A DNA stretch of 64,000 nt from Scilla litardierei. Taxonomy: Eukaryota > Streptophyta > Magnoliopsida > Asparagales > Asparagaceae. Where the stretch lies: the NCBI GenBank assembly GCA_030789695.1, contig CM061142.1, positions 45,245,375 through 45,309,374 of the forward strand, read 5' to 3'. Below, piece after piece: positions 1-12,390 of this stretch. Position numbers and translations under genes: made by a program. The notes under the pieces are model-generated. The model saw only the letters and a program-made list of their open reading frames with translations, made no database searches and was not told where the DNA came from. The stretch's first letter is position 1. Every line of letters starts with the position of its first letter.

Positions 1-1298
1 AAGGCCGAAGTTACTGTAATTTTCAGAGATCCTGTCGAATCCCACTCGGCCGAACGATAAAGCCACTCAGCCGAATGGATAAGTCTACTCGACCGAGCCA
101 TCCCCCGAAGACAGACCCTGAAACATCCGAAGTTACTGTATTTTTACAGGGTTTGTCACTCGACCGAGTGACAAGGTCACTCGGCCGAGTGAACCGCTCC
201 GCCTGCTGCAGGGTTGCGATTTCTGGGCTGCGCAGGGGCAGTTTGGTCACGATTTTTTGGATGATTTTAGAGGGTATTTAAACCCAGTTTTTGCCCTAGT
301 TTAGAGATCTTTTGAACCATTAATTTGGAGATTTTTTAGGGTTTTGAGGGCTACTCTTTGGTGAATCCTCAGCTGGAAATCATTGGCATCTACATTGGTT
401 TGTCTATTCCTATCAAAAACTCAATTTTTATGCACTATTTCTCTTTTGCAATGAATTGTGCCGATATTATTGTTGATTTTTCTGATATTTGCATGATGTC
501 TAGTGAGTAGTGCCGTCGTCTTAGGGCGTAGGGATGAACCCTATGGACCCTATTTCTAAATTGTGATGAATTTGTGGAATTGTTGCTAGAATTGATTAGG
601 GTTAGGTTGTAATTGATTAATTACAGATAGCTAGGAATTCATATCGATTGGGATTTGTAAGAGATTGGATCCCAATTGCTAGGAAGGCCTAGAAATTCGA
701 TTTAGATTGACAGTTGGATTTCTCTAGACTTGGTTTGCAAGAGATTGGACCAAAGCTAGGATTTTTAATTGTGATACTATACCCATATTCGTTTGCAGGG
801 GACTGGGCGGATAGAAACTATTATAACCTAGGTCGTAGCTCGAGTTTGCACGAGAGTTAGCTCGAGATACGATTGAACGATGATGTCGTTCTTCACGCTA
901 GCGGCTTAGGCTAGGGTTTGCACGAGAGTGGGCTCTATCCTAGGTTTGCTATAGACCGGTAATAGCGCGAGAGCGTGAGCTTGGTTCTACATTTAGTTGC
1001 GACTAGTTCACCTATATTCAAGTTTAGCAACAATGAAACTTATGAATCACAATGATGAGAGACGGTCCGTAGTGGGGATTCCCTATCCCTAGACGTTTTA
1101 TTAAATTGATATTTCTCTTTATATTTGAACAATTGTGACTGTTATTCCCCAAACTATTCTTGATTTCCTTGATAGCTAGGTGATTGGAAAGAGACACGGT
1201 CATTTGTCCTCCCTGAGTTCGATACCCGCTCGCCGCTACACCGTGCGCTTGCGGTAAAACTACAAGTCATTTTTCGTGTGTACACTCGGACGCGATCA
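1..1298 (+). mobile_element. Athila-like Ty3/gypsy LTR, left end outside window
   Basis: The stretch has the layout of an LTR read on the plus strand. Positions 157-191 hold two CG-core palindromes, and a TATA-like GGTATTTAAACCC sits at about 268-280. A gene-free transcribed part with dispersed CACGAGAGT-type motifs (848-858, 921-932) follows, and a U5-like end holds ACCGTGCGCTTGCGGTA near 1240. The end is placed at CGATCA (about 1298) because the Athila-like element at 62270 ends the same way before its primer site. No primer site follows here, so this is a solo or truncated LTR. Its left end and duplication cannot be checked. Confidence 0.7.
157..191. promoter_or_regulatory. paired CG-core palindromes upstream of LTR TATA
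   Basis: CACTCGACCGAGTG (157-170) and CACTCGGCCGAGTG (178-191) are separated by 7 bp and lie about 80 bp upstream of the TATA-like box at 268-280. Related half-sites occur at 35-120. The same arrangement is seen in other LTR families of this window. Confidence 0.6.
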
Positions 1299-1870
1299 AA
1301 AAGCAATAAATGAAATAATACATGAATTACATTGCTTCCCTTAGATTCTATGGCTTCAATCCTTGATGCCTTAATGCTCCCCATCATCTGTAAGCTTTGG
1401 CACCCCATGAGTCTAAGCTTTGGCATTGCTCCTCTTGATGTCCATCCTTGCACCAAGCATTTAGTCTTCACAAATGATATTCTTCATTTGTTAACTATGA
1501 TACTAAAACATGAGAGACATTAGCAACAACATAATGTAGTGATCATCATCAAAATAATATTGGTATGAAATACCAATACCAAACAAATCACTCCATATTA
1601 AGAAGAGTGGTAAACTTATAGATATTAAGCTAAGTTATCATATTTAACTAAGAGTGTATAAGCTTTGGTTACAGATATGAACTAATGATCTCTACAAATT
1701 TCTCTCATTGTCCAATTATCTATCAATTGTAAATTTCTAATAAGAAAGACTAAATAGAATCAAAATATTAAGCTCTCGCATTCTCTGTCTTAAGACTTAA
1801 GAACCCTAACACAAAAAACCCTTCGAAATTTTGTTATAAAAATCCCATGATAAAATGGAAGGGGATAAAA
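1299..1870. other. unassigned AT-rich segment
   Basis: This lies between the Athila-like LTR and the microsatellite block. Short open frames exist on both strands but show no motif I recognise. It is probably part of the CACTA element or of the DNA it inserted into. Confidence 0.4.
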
Positions 1871-1874
1871 TGGC

Positions 1875-1878
<4 letters not shown>

Positions 1879-1946
<68 letters not shown>
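1879..1946. repeat. (TG)n microsatellite, about 34 units
   Basis: An uninterrupted TG run. It starts a TG/TC-rich block extending to 3724. Confidence 0.95.
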
Positions 1947-1947
<1 letters not shown>

Positions 1948-2022
1948 CGTTGGTGTGTGCGCACGCGCGCTAAGTTAGTATGTCTGTATTTGTAGTGAGT
2001 TTGTCTATATCTGTGTTTTTGT

Positions 2023-2024
<2 letters not shown>

Positions 2025-2100
<76 letters not shown>

Positions 2101-2106
2101 TGTGTG
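2025..2106. repeat. compound (TC)n-(TG)n microsatellite
   Basis: A TC run at 2025-2083 passes directly into a TG run at 2084-2106, followed by CGCGCGC. A reverse-complement counterpart, CA run then GA run, is at 34978-35060. Confidence 0.95.
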
Positions 2107-2204
2107 CGCGCGCATGTGCATGCCAAGTCAATGTGTGGGTGTGTCTGTCGAGGTGATGATGATGATGATCTGCCAATAATTAATACGTTTGTGTAGTCTC
2201 TCTC

Positions 2205-2208
<4 letters not shown>

Positions 2209-2250
<42 letters not shown>
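2209..2250. repeat. (TG)n microsatellite
   Basis: A TG run of about 20 units following a short TC run. Confidence 0.95.
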
Positions 2251-2251
<1 letters not shown>

Positions 2252-3099
2252 TCTGGGGTAGCGTACTACTTATTTTTGAGAAAAATGGCTAGGTGAGATA
2301 AGATGGTCTGTAATTTTGTAGACAACCATCTTGCAGACATTCTTTGTCAAGTGATTACAATGTGCAGATTTGAGCCTCATTCTTGTGTGTGTCAGTGTGT
2401 GCGCCAAGTCAGTGTGTCTGTGTCATTCAGTGTGTTTATGTGCCAATAATTAATGCATGTGTGTGGTCCATGTCTATGTGTTGTGTCTGTGTAGTCTGTA
2501 TGTGTTTGTTTTATTTGTTTAAAAAAATCTTTCTCTCAATATGCAATGCAATGTAGTGTTATTTGTTGCTGTAAATTGATGGTGTTTCTATTTATTGTTT
2601 CACGTTCACATTTTTATGTGTGTGTGAGCAATGCTTGAGAGGTTGGTAGTTGGCAAAATGCAAGCTTGGCTATCCAAAAATGGTTAAGTTGTGTGTGGAG
2701 TTGGTTGGGTCATTAAAATAATGATAGTGTGATCCTTGTGAATGTTTGTGGGATGTCATTAGTGCCCTTTGCTTTATGCAACTGGGCATATGATGTTTCC
2801 CAAATTTATTTCTAATCTTGATAAGTATTTATGGTATCAGTAATAAATACAGTTTATATGTGGTAGGAGCTATGAACTAGATGTATGAGAAGAAGGAAGT
2901 GTTGCCATATTTGCATGTGGGTTTATGAGCCTCCCACGCTTTGCTGCAAGTTGTTGCCATTGAGTTTTTTTCTCATGTTTGACATTCTCTTATAGAGGAT
3001 TTGATGGTGAAGTTATTCTCCTCTTCACCGTGTAGACTACAAGTTGATTGCCCATCATGTTAGGAGTAAGGGAAAGAATGAGTCAAGACAAGGATAGAA

Positions 3100-3524
3100 A
3101 AGATATTTTGTGTGGTCTGTTGGGGGGTAAGTCTGTATGTGTAGACATTGTGTGTGACGGTGACTGTGTTAGTCTGATGTGTGTGATGTATTTGTGTAGT
3201 CTATGTATGTGGTCTGTGTGGGTGTGGGTAGTCTGTATGTGTAGTCAGTGTGTGATTGTGTTTGTGTCTGTAGCTGTGGTAGTCTGATGTGTGTGCTGTG
3301 TTTGTGTAGTCTATGTCTGTGGTCTGTGTGGGTGTGGGTAGTTTGTGTTGGTATGGGTAGTCTGTATGTGTAGCCAATGTATGTGTCTGTATCTCTGTCT
3401 GTGTCTGTGATAGTCGGATGTGTTTGTGTTGTGTTTGTGTAGTCTGTGTTTGAGGTCTATGTGGGTGTGGGTAGTTTGTATGTGTAGTAATGTGTATGAA
3501 TGTGAATGTGGCTGTGGTAATCTG

Positions 3525-3577
<53 letters not shown>

Positions 3578-3719
3578 GTGTTTGCGTAGTCTGTGTGTGG
3601 TCTGTATGGGTGTGGGTAGTCTGTTTGTGTATTCAGTATGTGTGACTATGTGTGTGTGTGTGTCTGTTTAGTTTGTGTGTGTCTGTGTCTGTCTGTGTCT
3701 GTGGTAGTCTGATGTGTAT
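3100..3719. repeat. TG-rich degenerate tandem repeats
   Basis: The phrase GGTCTGTGTGGGTGTGGGTAG and variants recur at about 3211, 3321, 3453 and 3599, giving irregular units of about 110, 132 and 146 bp. A TG run sits at 3523-3576. This low-complexity DNA is most simply read as CACTA interior. Open frames here are composition artefacts. Confidence 0.75.
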
Positions 3720-3724
3720 GTGTG
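3720..3724. repeat. target-site duplication of element A, left copy (GTGTG)
   Basis: GTGTG directly precedes the TGTAACG start at 3725 and directly follows the CGTTACA end at 34600 (34601-34605). The surroundings are TG-rich, so a chance match is easier than usual. The paired LTRs support the assignment independently. Confidence 0.75.
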
Positions 3725-4616
3725 TGTAACGACCCGCTCTTGGGGGCTCATTACTTATTTGATATTTGCGCAAGTCCTGTAGGTTACCAGTGAATTCAAA
3801 ATAGCCACGATGCAGAGATGTACAAAAATACTCAAATAATGCCGAATTATTACAATCCATACTGTACAAGATGTCCCAACAAATATACATGAAAGAAAGA
3901 AAAGTACGCAACTGAAAATAACTCTGGGAGCTGCGGTCTCACGGTTGAATTCTGGCGCTATTAGCTCAAGAGCATCTACCTTCATATGTACGTCGTCTGC
4001 GGTGCCACGGAGATGGAACCGTATGTAAGTCACAACAATTCTAAATATAGAAAAGAAGCAGTGTACGAGTATGACAAAAGTAACTATGTACAAGCAGACC
4101 AGAGTGAAAAGTAAAGTACTGAGCAACAAATGTACACAGCTGAGTAGTAAAAGTAGACTGAACTGAAAGGAAAGAACAACTGTACTGTGGTGGTGCGAGT
4201 GTAAAGCAGGCTGAGTAAGTGAAACATGCTACTGATGTAGCTAAAAGTACGACAAGTAAAGTACTGTGACTGAACAAGTGTAGTAAGTAACGTGTATGGA
4301 ACGTGTAAAGTAAAGGTGCCTGTGGTGCGTAAGGTAAAAGTGACTATGCAAAAGTAACTACACTACGTGACTCAAGTCAGAGAGTACAATATGTGACCAT
4401 CAAGTCCATCTCTTGCCTGGGCGCGACCCAGACGAATGCTGAAACACAGGCAGCGGGACATGTATTTTGCCAAAAAACCAGGCAGCATGACGGGATGCCA
4501 AAACTCAGGCGACATGACGGGAAGATCGAACTCCAGTCACTCCCGCACTCTCTCGAACTATGAGTTACCCCAAAAACCCCAGTGAAGTGTCAAGTGTTCT
4601 ATGTACATGTTTATAT

Positions 4617-4720
4617 GGGATGTTCCACAAGATATTCCTTGAGATGTTCCACCAAATATTCCACAAGATATTCCACAACATGTTTCACAAGATGTTCCAT
4701 ACGGTGTATCACAAGATGTT
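4617..4720. repeat. short direct repeats (TTCCACAAGATATTCC-type)
   Basis: Six to eight imperfect units of 12-15 bp built on TTCCACAAGAT. The same array, with a different number of units, is in the other LTR at about 32005-32095. It is therefore an intrinsic variable minisatellite of this LTR family. Confidence 0.7.
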
Positions 4721-5874
4721 AGTCAACCTAAGTCCACTGGTTGACTTTCTCATTGAAAACTAGAGGGTAGTAACTAATTCCAAATCTGACTGTGCCAAAG
4801 CAAACTGAGGATAAAGACAAGTCCAACGACTGTAATACTGATTCCATGCTTCGAGCATGTAGAAGTGTTTTTTAGCACACAATTTACTCAAGTTGATGGT
4901 TGTGTGTTATAAACACCAAAGTTGAAAGTTGGCAAAGTAATCTGTAGTTGATTACTTTTCATATTAGATTCGGTTTCTAGTTCGGTTTAGGTCAAGTAGC
5001 CATTCTGAGGCTATAGGTAGTGTTCCTAAGTTCATACGGGGACACTAACTAATTTTCTAATTTTAGAATTAGTTGTGACTTACAGATTTCAAGATCGACG
5101 TAGCAAGCCGGAATTTGATCTAGGGCTTCTACGAACGTTGATGCACAAGAATTGGTACCTGCAACACAAGAATACTTGGTTAAAGAACGCTACATTTTCT
5201 ACTTAAATAATTTGATCGTTCTGATTTTCTAAACTAGTTGAAACGTTGTCGAAAAACGTTCTAAATTTTTATATAGGCTAGGTATAATGAAAATAATTTT
5301 TCTGCAAGAGGAAATATTTTTCTGAAGCTTTTTGTAATTTTTGTAATTTTTAAAAGCCCAAAAACAATTTTAAAACTATTTTTCAATTAGTAACGTAATT
5401 ATTCAACAATTTATTCTAGATGCAATCTGCATCGGAATGGTTCAAGTGAGCTGTCAAAATGACCGTCTCGAAGAATACTATAACATATATTTTTCTCACG
5501 TATCGGTGTATGTGACAATAAAAAGTTAATGATTTTTGAACGAAAATCATGTATTTAACTTTTAGGGTTAAAAATTATTTCTGGAAAAACTAAGCGTCTG
5601 ATCGAGATGAAACTAGTGTCGTTGGATCCAGAATATCGTTTCTGATTTTTCAGAGCTAGTCTCATATCTTTCTGGGACCTGTAGGATTTACTATGAATTT
5701 ATTACTATATGAGTATACTATATATATTTCTCTACGTATTCAAATACGTATTAAAAACTTATTTTCGTATTATTATTTAAAACCCGCTGTTATCATCTCA
5801 CCTTCGACGTCCGATGGGTGCTAGGGGGTGTGTCTGTTGGCGGACGTCGTCGGCGGGGGAGGAGCGGCGAGGGG

Positions 5875-5879
5875 GCGGC
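5875..5879. repeat. target-site duplication of element B, left copy (GCGGC)
   Basis: GCGGC precedes B; ACGGC (27541-27545) follows it, one mismatch. The intact LTR of A reads GCGGC followed by GGATGTTGC at the same point, which confirms that the two halves of A were continuous. Confidence 0.85.
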
Positions 5880-8863
5880 TGTCACGCTCCGCTTTCCAAG
5901 TACGGAAGGCGAGACGTGAGAAGGTCCGCTCAGACTTGGAGCTGTGAAGCTGCAGTCTGATAAGCTCTGGTAACTTATTACATTAGCAGGTTCTTTGCAT
6001 TACGACGAAACAACAACAATAATAAAAAGGATAGACAATAAAAATTACCCAACTTTCAACATCCACGGATTATATTCCAACATACAGAGAGTCATAAAGA
6101 AAGAGTCCGAAAAGAAGGCCTAAGCATGGCCGAAACTACAACAATAAGTGGTGCAACGCACTGAACAACCTAACAGCAGCTACTAGTAAAGTAAATAACA
6201 TCTAAAAGAAAGTCACCAGCTGAGACTAAGAGTAGGACCAGTATCCTCGAACTGGACCTCAGTAACCTGTCGACCTCTGCAACCTACTCAGGCTCACACC
6301 TAACATGTGACATCCAAAGAGAAAAGGGCACATGTCAGCAAAAATCTCCAACGAAGGAAGGGAGACTTTTGTGCTAGGAAACGTAAAGCACAGCAGGTAT
6401 AAGATCAATGCAGCTTAACAGTTCTAAAATAATGATGACATGACATGACATTTAATGAATACCGCAGTTTAAACATGAACATGATACTTGCAATGCATGA
6501 CACGTCGTAGCAAGAGCTACTAAACAATATTCACGATTTCATGGTTAACTTGTATTCACGATGTGCACAGGGTTTACGCCTGTTGGCTGAAGTGGCTGTA
6601 CGGGCACACTTCTACGCTCAAGTGATCACTTAACCCTACCCCTCCACGTGTATCGAGCGTTGGTTTTCCAACAGCACTGTGCTCGCTTCTGGATCACGGG
6701 CCAGGAAGTGTTTTTGGTTTGGCATAGGGTTGTGCCCGCAAAGCAGGTGCCTAATTTAATCAATATGTAGGAGTCAAGATCCTACTCGTCGCAGCTTACA
6801 TTTTAAAGTAGCGTGTGCTACACAATCATGATAAAGAAAGATGATGCATGAAATGACATGATAAGTTGCATGAGAATGACAATAAGCAATTAAAAGTGCG
6901 TACAGATAATTGAAAGTAAACATGACATGCGGCATGAAATGATAGCAAGGGTGTCTGATCTAGCTTCATTGTCAAGCTAGATCAAGTAATGTGTCGGATC
7001 TAGGTTCGTTGTCAACCTAGATCAAATATGGTCATCTAGGCGAGTATCATTTCACCGCCTAGTCTCTTTTACGCTATTTCACAAATTGGCCTAAAACATG
7101 GCCTAACAAATTACTGTGCAAGTTTCACTTGCCTGTTTCCGGTTGTATCGGTTGTCGTGGGTTCGTCTGGACGGGTACTACGTGTTGGTACTTCCGGTTC
7201 TCTGTTTCGGTTAAACAATTCAATGAATTAGATTTTTCGTGAATAAACATATTATCGAAATAATCTCTAAAATGGGTTCGTTTAATTCTAACGGGTTCAC
7301 TGGCTAGAGTGATGCCTATATTGTGTTACACTAACCTGATACACTTTATTCCATGTAATGTTACTAACCCAACATTAATTACAACTACTAAATTGTTGAA
7401 ATTACTTAATGAATTATCAATTAAAATTAGATTAACACTAACTAACCCATTAATTCATTACACTAAGCTAATTGCAATGTTAACATGGCATCAATGGTAT
7501 GCCTACTCTACACTTACTCCCCTTACACAATTATTCTAATATAATATATCTAAAACGCTTCCTCTCTCTCTTTTTAAATAAAACTGCCACCTACTCTTTA
7601 ACATATCAACTTCTTTTTCATTCTTTAATATATATATATATATACTCAAGGCTGTCACTTGAATTGCCTCATTTGTTATTCATTCAATCACCCTCACTTT
7701 CGCTTTTCTCTCCTATGTCTGTTCTCAGCTCGTTTTCTTTTTTTTACGTTTTGAAACTTGCAGCCAACCAACGCAAGGAGAGAGACTCACCTTCGTTCGG
7801 AGGAGGAGGAGAAGAGACAACCTGTGACGGGGGCTGTTGCTGGCCGGCGGCGGCGCGCGCAAGTGGTCGACGGCGACGGAATCCCAGGTGGCGGCGGCTT
7901 CACGGCATTAGGGCGGCGGCTGTCCCCGGCTGGGCGGCGGCGGCCAGTTCCTGGCGGCGGCGCGCGTAGGGGTGAGGGGGTGGTCGGCCTAGGGAAGGGG
8001 AGGATGAAGAAGATGAAGGGTTTGAAGGGTTTGTTGATTTTTTGTAGATCTTTTAGTTTAAAAGATCTGAAGTTTGGGTGTTGATTTTTGAATCTGACGT
8101 ATGGATTTCAGATTGTTTATTGGGTTTGATTTCTCCTCTTGATTTTCTGTTTTCAAAAGAAATCAGTTTGGGATTGATTGTATTTGTTGGAGGGCTGATT
8201 TGTTTGAGGGATTTGTGTTGGGAAGATGATGGATTTGGGTTTTGATTGTGGTTGTGGATTGATGAACAGATTTGGTGAAATTGGTGCTGATTTGTGTAGA
8301 GAAGTTAGGGAACTGATTTTTTTGTTTGGGGTTGTCGGATAATGCTTGAGGCTACTGTGTGTTGAAGGTAGAGGTGGATGGATGTCTGCCTTAAGAAGAA
8401 ATTTTGGCAGAGACAATTTTAATGAGTGTAGGTTTTTGATTGGGACAGAATTAATTGGTGTTTGTTGTCTTTAAACAAGGGGAATGAATCTGGCTAAACG
8501 TGTTACACTTCCTCTCTTCGTTTTGATAAAAGAATTCTAAACGTGAAGGAATGATGATTAAGATTAATTAATTAATTAAGTTTTAATATTAATATACCAA
8601 ACGTGATTAGTAAAAACAACAAAAGTGATAACAAAAAGTGATAACAAAATGTAATTAGAAAAATAACAAAAAGTAATTAGTAAAATAATTAAATTAAATT
8701 TTTTAATTAAACGTGATGGCTAATTAATAACAATACGGTAAAAACAGAAAACAGAATCGCACATACGTAGCAAGAAGCGTACAGACGAAAAGTCAACCAG
8801 AGGACTGAAAGGAAATACCGATACGCATGATCTAAAACACGGCTAAAAATACAGGTCGTTACA
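5880..8863 (-). mobile_element. element B left (3') LTR, 2984 bp
   Basis: It starts TGTCACGCTCCGC and ends GTCGTTACA, and it is collinear with 24583-27540. About 7 substitutions and one gap occur in the first 285 bp. The following TTCTACACACCTTAAG reads on the minus strand as a purine-rich tract abutting the LTR, so B lies in minus orientation. A GC-rich block at 7800-7990 ends on the minus strand at a perfect splice-donor consensus (AAG|GTGAGT, boundary 7791/7790). The TA run at 7629-7647 could be a promoter of either polarity. Confidence 0.9.
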
Positions 8864-11049
8864 TTCTACACACCTTAAGAAGAATTCCGCCCTCGGAATT
8901 TCCTATCAATTAAGGAGCAGGAAACAAAGATGGATAATGCTCTCGTATTTCTATGAGGTAATTTATGACCTGAAATATATCGAGACGAAGAAATGAAATT
9001 GGATAGGAAAAGACACAATTGGTGTGGTTAAGATTGAGTTTCAAAAAGAGGTTTGAATGACTAAGCACAATCGATGGCCTTAATCATTAGTAGGCAAGTG
9101 AAAAGGCTAGGGACGGCTACCCAAGAGGTGCAGGCTCAAGGGTGAGAAAATAATAACATACAAATATATATATACTCACAACTGCAACCCTAATATTCTA
9201 ACACACTGGTTGTTAAACTCATAACCTCAAACAAGTGTTCCGAAAATAAATCATCACTACTCGTCTTTTCATCGAACAACTCTATAACCATAATCACATC
9301 CTAGCACTTAATTACAGATCCAACATTATCGTTCGAATTTCTAACTCAAAGTTCTCACTTCAAAATAACCAATACACGACAATCTTACTAAATATCATCA
9401 ATCAATAACATCCTTCAATTTTCTTATTCTTCACTTATCATCTGTTGATAGGGCAGTAACGTCTCTGCGAAATCTCCAATGTATAGTTTCTCGGTAGCCA
9501 ATTTCTTCGAAAATATTTCTTCCCATAAGCCGTCTTATCGATAACATGCCATCACTTTGATCATCGTCTACCTTAACCTGTAGCATTATAATTGTGACAT
9601 CCACAAATCCCAATTCCAATTAATCCATTGATATAATGGTGCTCTACCAATTACTAACATAAGACGACAAGTACAAATACGCCTAGTATACATCACCATC
9701 TACCATTAACATTTATCATGCTCTTAACTCATCCTTCATCGTGACAACTCATAAGTTTAAGCACCCTAATTATCAAATTATTAAATCATGTCTCATCGTT
9801 TCTTATTGAATCTTACCCCAAACAACTTAGATTAATATTCGTATCAACATATCATATCATTTCCGATGTCTTCATCACTTTACCTATACGATGAAGTATA
9901 CATACTCTACTAATCATCATCGTCTTCATAAATCACGTAATATCTACAAAGTTGCTCTCAGCTGCTACTAATATGAACTCCAAATCTGTAATGTATTCGT
10001 CTTCCTGTGCACCATTCATAGTATGGAATCCTATTGAAGCCATTATGTATGGGTATATCCAAATGGGATAATATAACTTTTTGAACACATCATGCTATCT
10101 ATCATATTGTAAACAATCAATACATCATCTCCACTGCTCCTATCTGTAATTATAATCTTTCCACCATAATCATCATTTCTAACATTCTAACAATATAACA
10201 AATAACAAAATTTAACACTGTTGATGATAAAAATAAAATTAGAAGAACATATTTTAAACAAAAAGTTATAATGCAAATGTAAAACTAATCTCGCTAAAGT
10301 GGTAATAAGTTAATAGATGTACTATTGTGGTAACCAAGAGATATTACAGGATACAGACTTGTTTGATGTAACGAATCAAGTTTGCGACGAATGAGTTCAG
10401 GTGCGGCAAGAATATGGATTTAGCTTGATCAGAAAGATGATCTTACATGTGCAAGAAGTAAGAACAAACTTGCATATACGAGCGGAAAGTAAAGTACTGG
10501 TGGCTGATCAAGTGTGGCAAGTAAGTGCATGTAATGTATAAAGTAAAGGTGTCTGTGCAAATGTAACAGTAACGACGGTGGTATGACATATGATAGCAAC
10601 AATGTTTTAACCGACATGCAATGTGATGACAATAGAAAGACCACCAGGTAGACGCAGTAACACTGAAAAGGACAAGTAATGAGCGAGCATGAGGAAAACA
10701 AACGTCGCTTGACTATCTAATAGCGTAGGCTGGCCTAATAATAAGAAGTCTAGTTTAACTCCCAAACCAGACAGGCAGTCAGGGCTTGAAGGCACAGGTC
10801 ACTTCTATGACCGCAGGACAAGTCCATTAGTTGACCAAACCCCTTCACATTCCTTTCTAGACACTGATCCAGTAGCAATTTTAAGACTACTTATTATTAT
10901 ACCATTCTATCACGTTTGAGTAGTCTCGACTTAGTCTGTGGAACAGTGATATCAAATCAGTAGTCGTGACAAGGGTTAGCTTGATCAGATGGCATAGAGA
11001 TGGTTATGAATGATATAATGGGAGAATGGTAGGTATGTGTAAAAATGTG
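8864..11049 (-). mobile_element. element B internal region, left part, no coding seen
   Basis: This is 2.2 kb of AT-rich DNA with no gag, protease, integrase, RT or RNase H motif on either strand. It opens with a purine tract (minus strand) next to the LTR. The part at 10430-10620 resembles the LTR of A (AAGTAAAGTACTGG- and GTGTCTGTGC-type phrases). Together with 23294-24582 the internal region of B totals about 3.5 kb, as in LARD-type non-autonomous elements. Confidence 0.75.
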
Positions 11050-11054
11050 ATAAT
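11050..11054. repeat. target-site duplication of the Sirevirus, left copy (ATAAT)
   Basis: ATAAT at 11050-11054 and ATAAT at 23289-23293 flank the two LTR ends exactly. Confidence 0.95.
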
Positions 11055-11790
11055 TGTAATGCCCTGCTAAGCTACTGCACAAGTACTAGAGGGGGGGTGA
11101 ATAGTACTTTAAAATAATTAAGAAGATAATTCCTAATTATCTTGCAAACTCTACCAAACAATGCGGAAATGCGGAAATGTAAATGTTAGACAACAAAGAA
11201 AGAATCGCAAACAAGCAATATTACTGGGTTCGGATCCACCCAAGTCTCCCCGACTTGTTCCCGGTGATCCTACGTCCTAACCACCCGGATCACTTCCAGA
11301 TACTTGAGTTAGAAACCTTAACTCAAGATTTCCACTATGAAATACTTGTGAAAAACCTTCACCAAGTCAAATCATACACAAAGGAAATTGTGACTCCCAC
11401 AACCCGGGATCACAAACAAACTCTCACAACCGAGAGTAAAACACTTACAATAATGAATTAAATGAAATACGAAATTGCTTACCGACAAAATCCTATGCAT
11501 TGAGTATAACTTACGATTTAGGGCAAAACGGATTTTGGGGAAGATGAAGAGGCACCAAACCCTAGCTCCAAGATGTAGATCAGCTATGGAGAGCTATGAG
11601 GTTGTTGGTGACCTAGGATCAAGCACTTGGCTTGGAAGGCTCACAATCAATGAATCTCTCTTTTGAAATAAGAGTGCGGGAGAGAATCTTGAAAGGAAAT
11701 GAATGAGCTTTATTGAGATTGAATGATTTGTCTTTGATCTCTAAACTTCTCTTAAAATCAGCCTTGAGTGCAATGAATGCTGCACACCAA

Positions 11791-11800
11791 GTATATATAG
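11791..11800 (-). promoter_or_regulatory. Sirevirus LTR TATA box
   Basis: CTATATATAC on the minus strand lies about 65 bp downstream of the last palindromic repeat unit. The other LTR has CTTTATATAC at 22271-22280. Transcription would start near 11770. Confidence 0.65.
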
Positions 11801-11862
11801 GTTAGAGGAAAGAGAAAGAAAAACGTTTCAATTAAAGCTCCAACGGCTCTATTCTGAACCAA

Positions 11863-12390
11863 ACTAGTCGGTCAAAGAACAACCGCCGACCGACTAGTTC
11901 ATCAACTAGTCGGTCGGTCAAACAGAATGAACCGACTAAAGGGTGAACAAGGAATAGGTCGAAGTTTAGACTAACAGAACTAATCGGTCAAAGAACACTT
12001 GCCAACCGACTAGTTTCCCAACTAGTCGGTCGGTGAGTGAACTTAGGCCGACTAAGAGATAAAACAAATAGTCTGAGTACAAATTGAATTAGTCGGTCTA
12101 AGAACAAATGTTGACCGACTAGTTCATCAACTAGTCGGTCGCCAAATGAGCATAGGCCGACTAACGATAAACAGTAACTTGGCATGTACAGGGAAAGCTC
12201 AACTAGTCGGTCTAAGAAGCATCACTGACAGACTAGTTCACAAACTAGTCAGTCGGTGAGTCAACGTAGACCGACTAACTGTAAACAGTAAAGAGCTTAG
12301 AATTGAGAAGGCAAACTAGTCGGTCCAAGAAGCATTGCCGACCGACTAGATCACCATCTAGTCGGTTGGTTCTTCTTCTTGAACCAACTA
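11863..12390 (-). repeat. five ~113-bp tandem units of inverted TAGTCGGTC motifs
   Basis: Units begin at 11863, 11979, 12088, 12202 and 12315. Each has ACTAGTCGGTC, then GACCGACTAGT, then ACTAGTCGGTCGGT, then ACCGACTAA, with AAACAGTAA near the end of several. A perfect 12-bp inverted repeat with a 4-nt loop lies at 11888-11915. Palindromic CG-core repeats upstream of the TATA are known in Sireviruses. The same array is in the 5' LTR (about 22356-22870). Confidence 0.9.

Larger units (their letters stand above)
3725..5879 (-). mobile_element. element A left (3') LTR, first part
   Basis: This matches the right LTR at 31111-33245 over its length. It begins TGTAACGACC and breaks off inside a GC-rich block at 5879, where element B starts. 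The remainder resumes after B at 27541. The two LTRs differ at about 14 positions in the first 240 bp, which makes A the oldest of the three nested LTR elements. On the minus strand a candidate splice donor (AAG|GTGAGA) lies at 5796-5804. Confidence 0.85.

Noticed and set aside
1154..1471. 105-codon minus-strand frame as a gene
   Set aside because: It spans the LTR end and unassigned DNA, and no motif is visible.
1806..2176. Open frames across TG/TC microsatellites
   Set aside because: They encode only His/Thr or Arg/Glu dipeptide runs from simple repeats.
7499..8084. Gly/Arg-rich plus-strand frames in the B LTR
   Set aside because: They lie in the GC-rich leader block and are not preserved as a frame in the second LTR.
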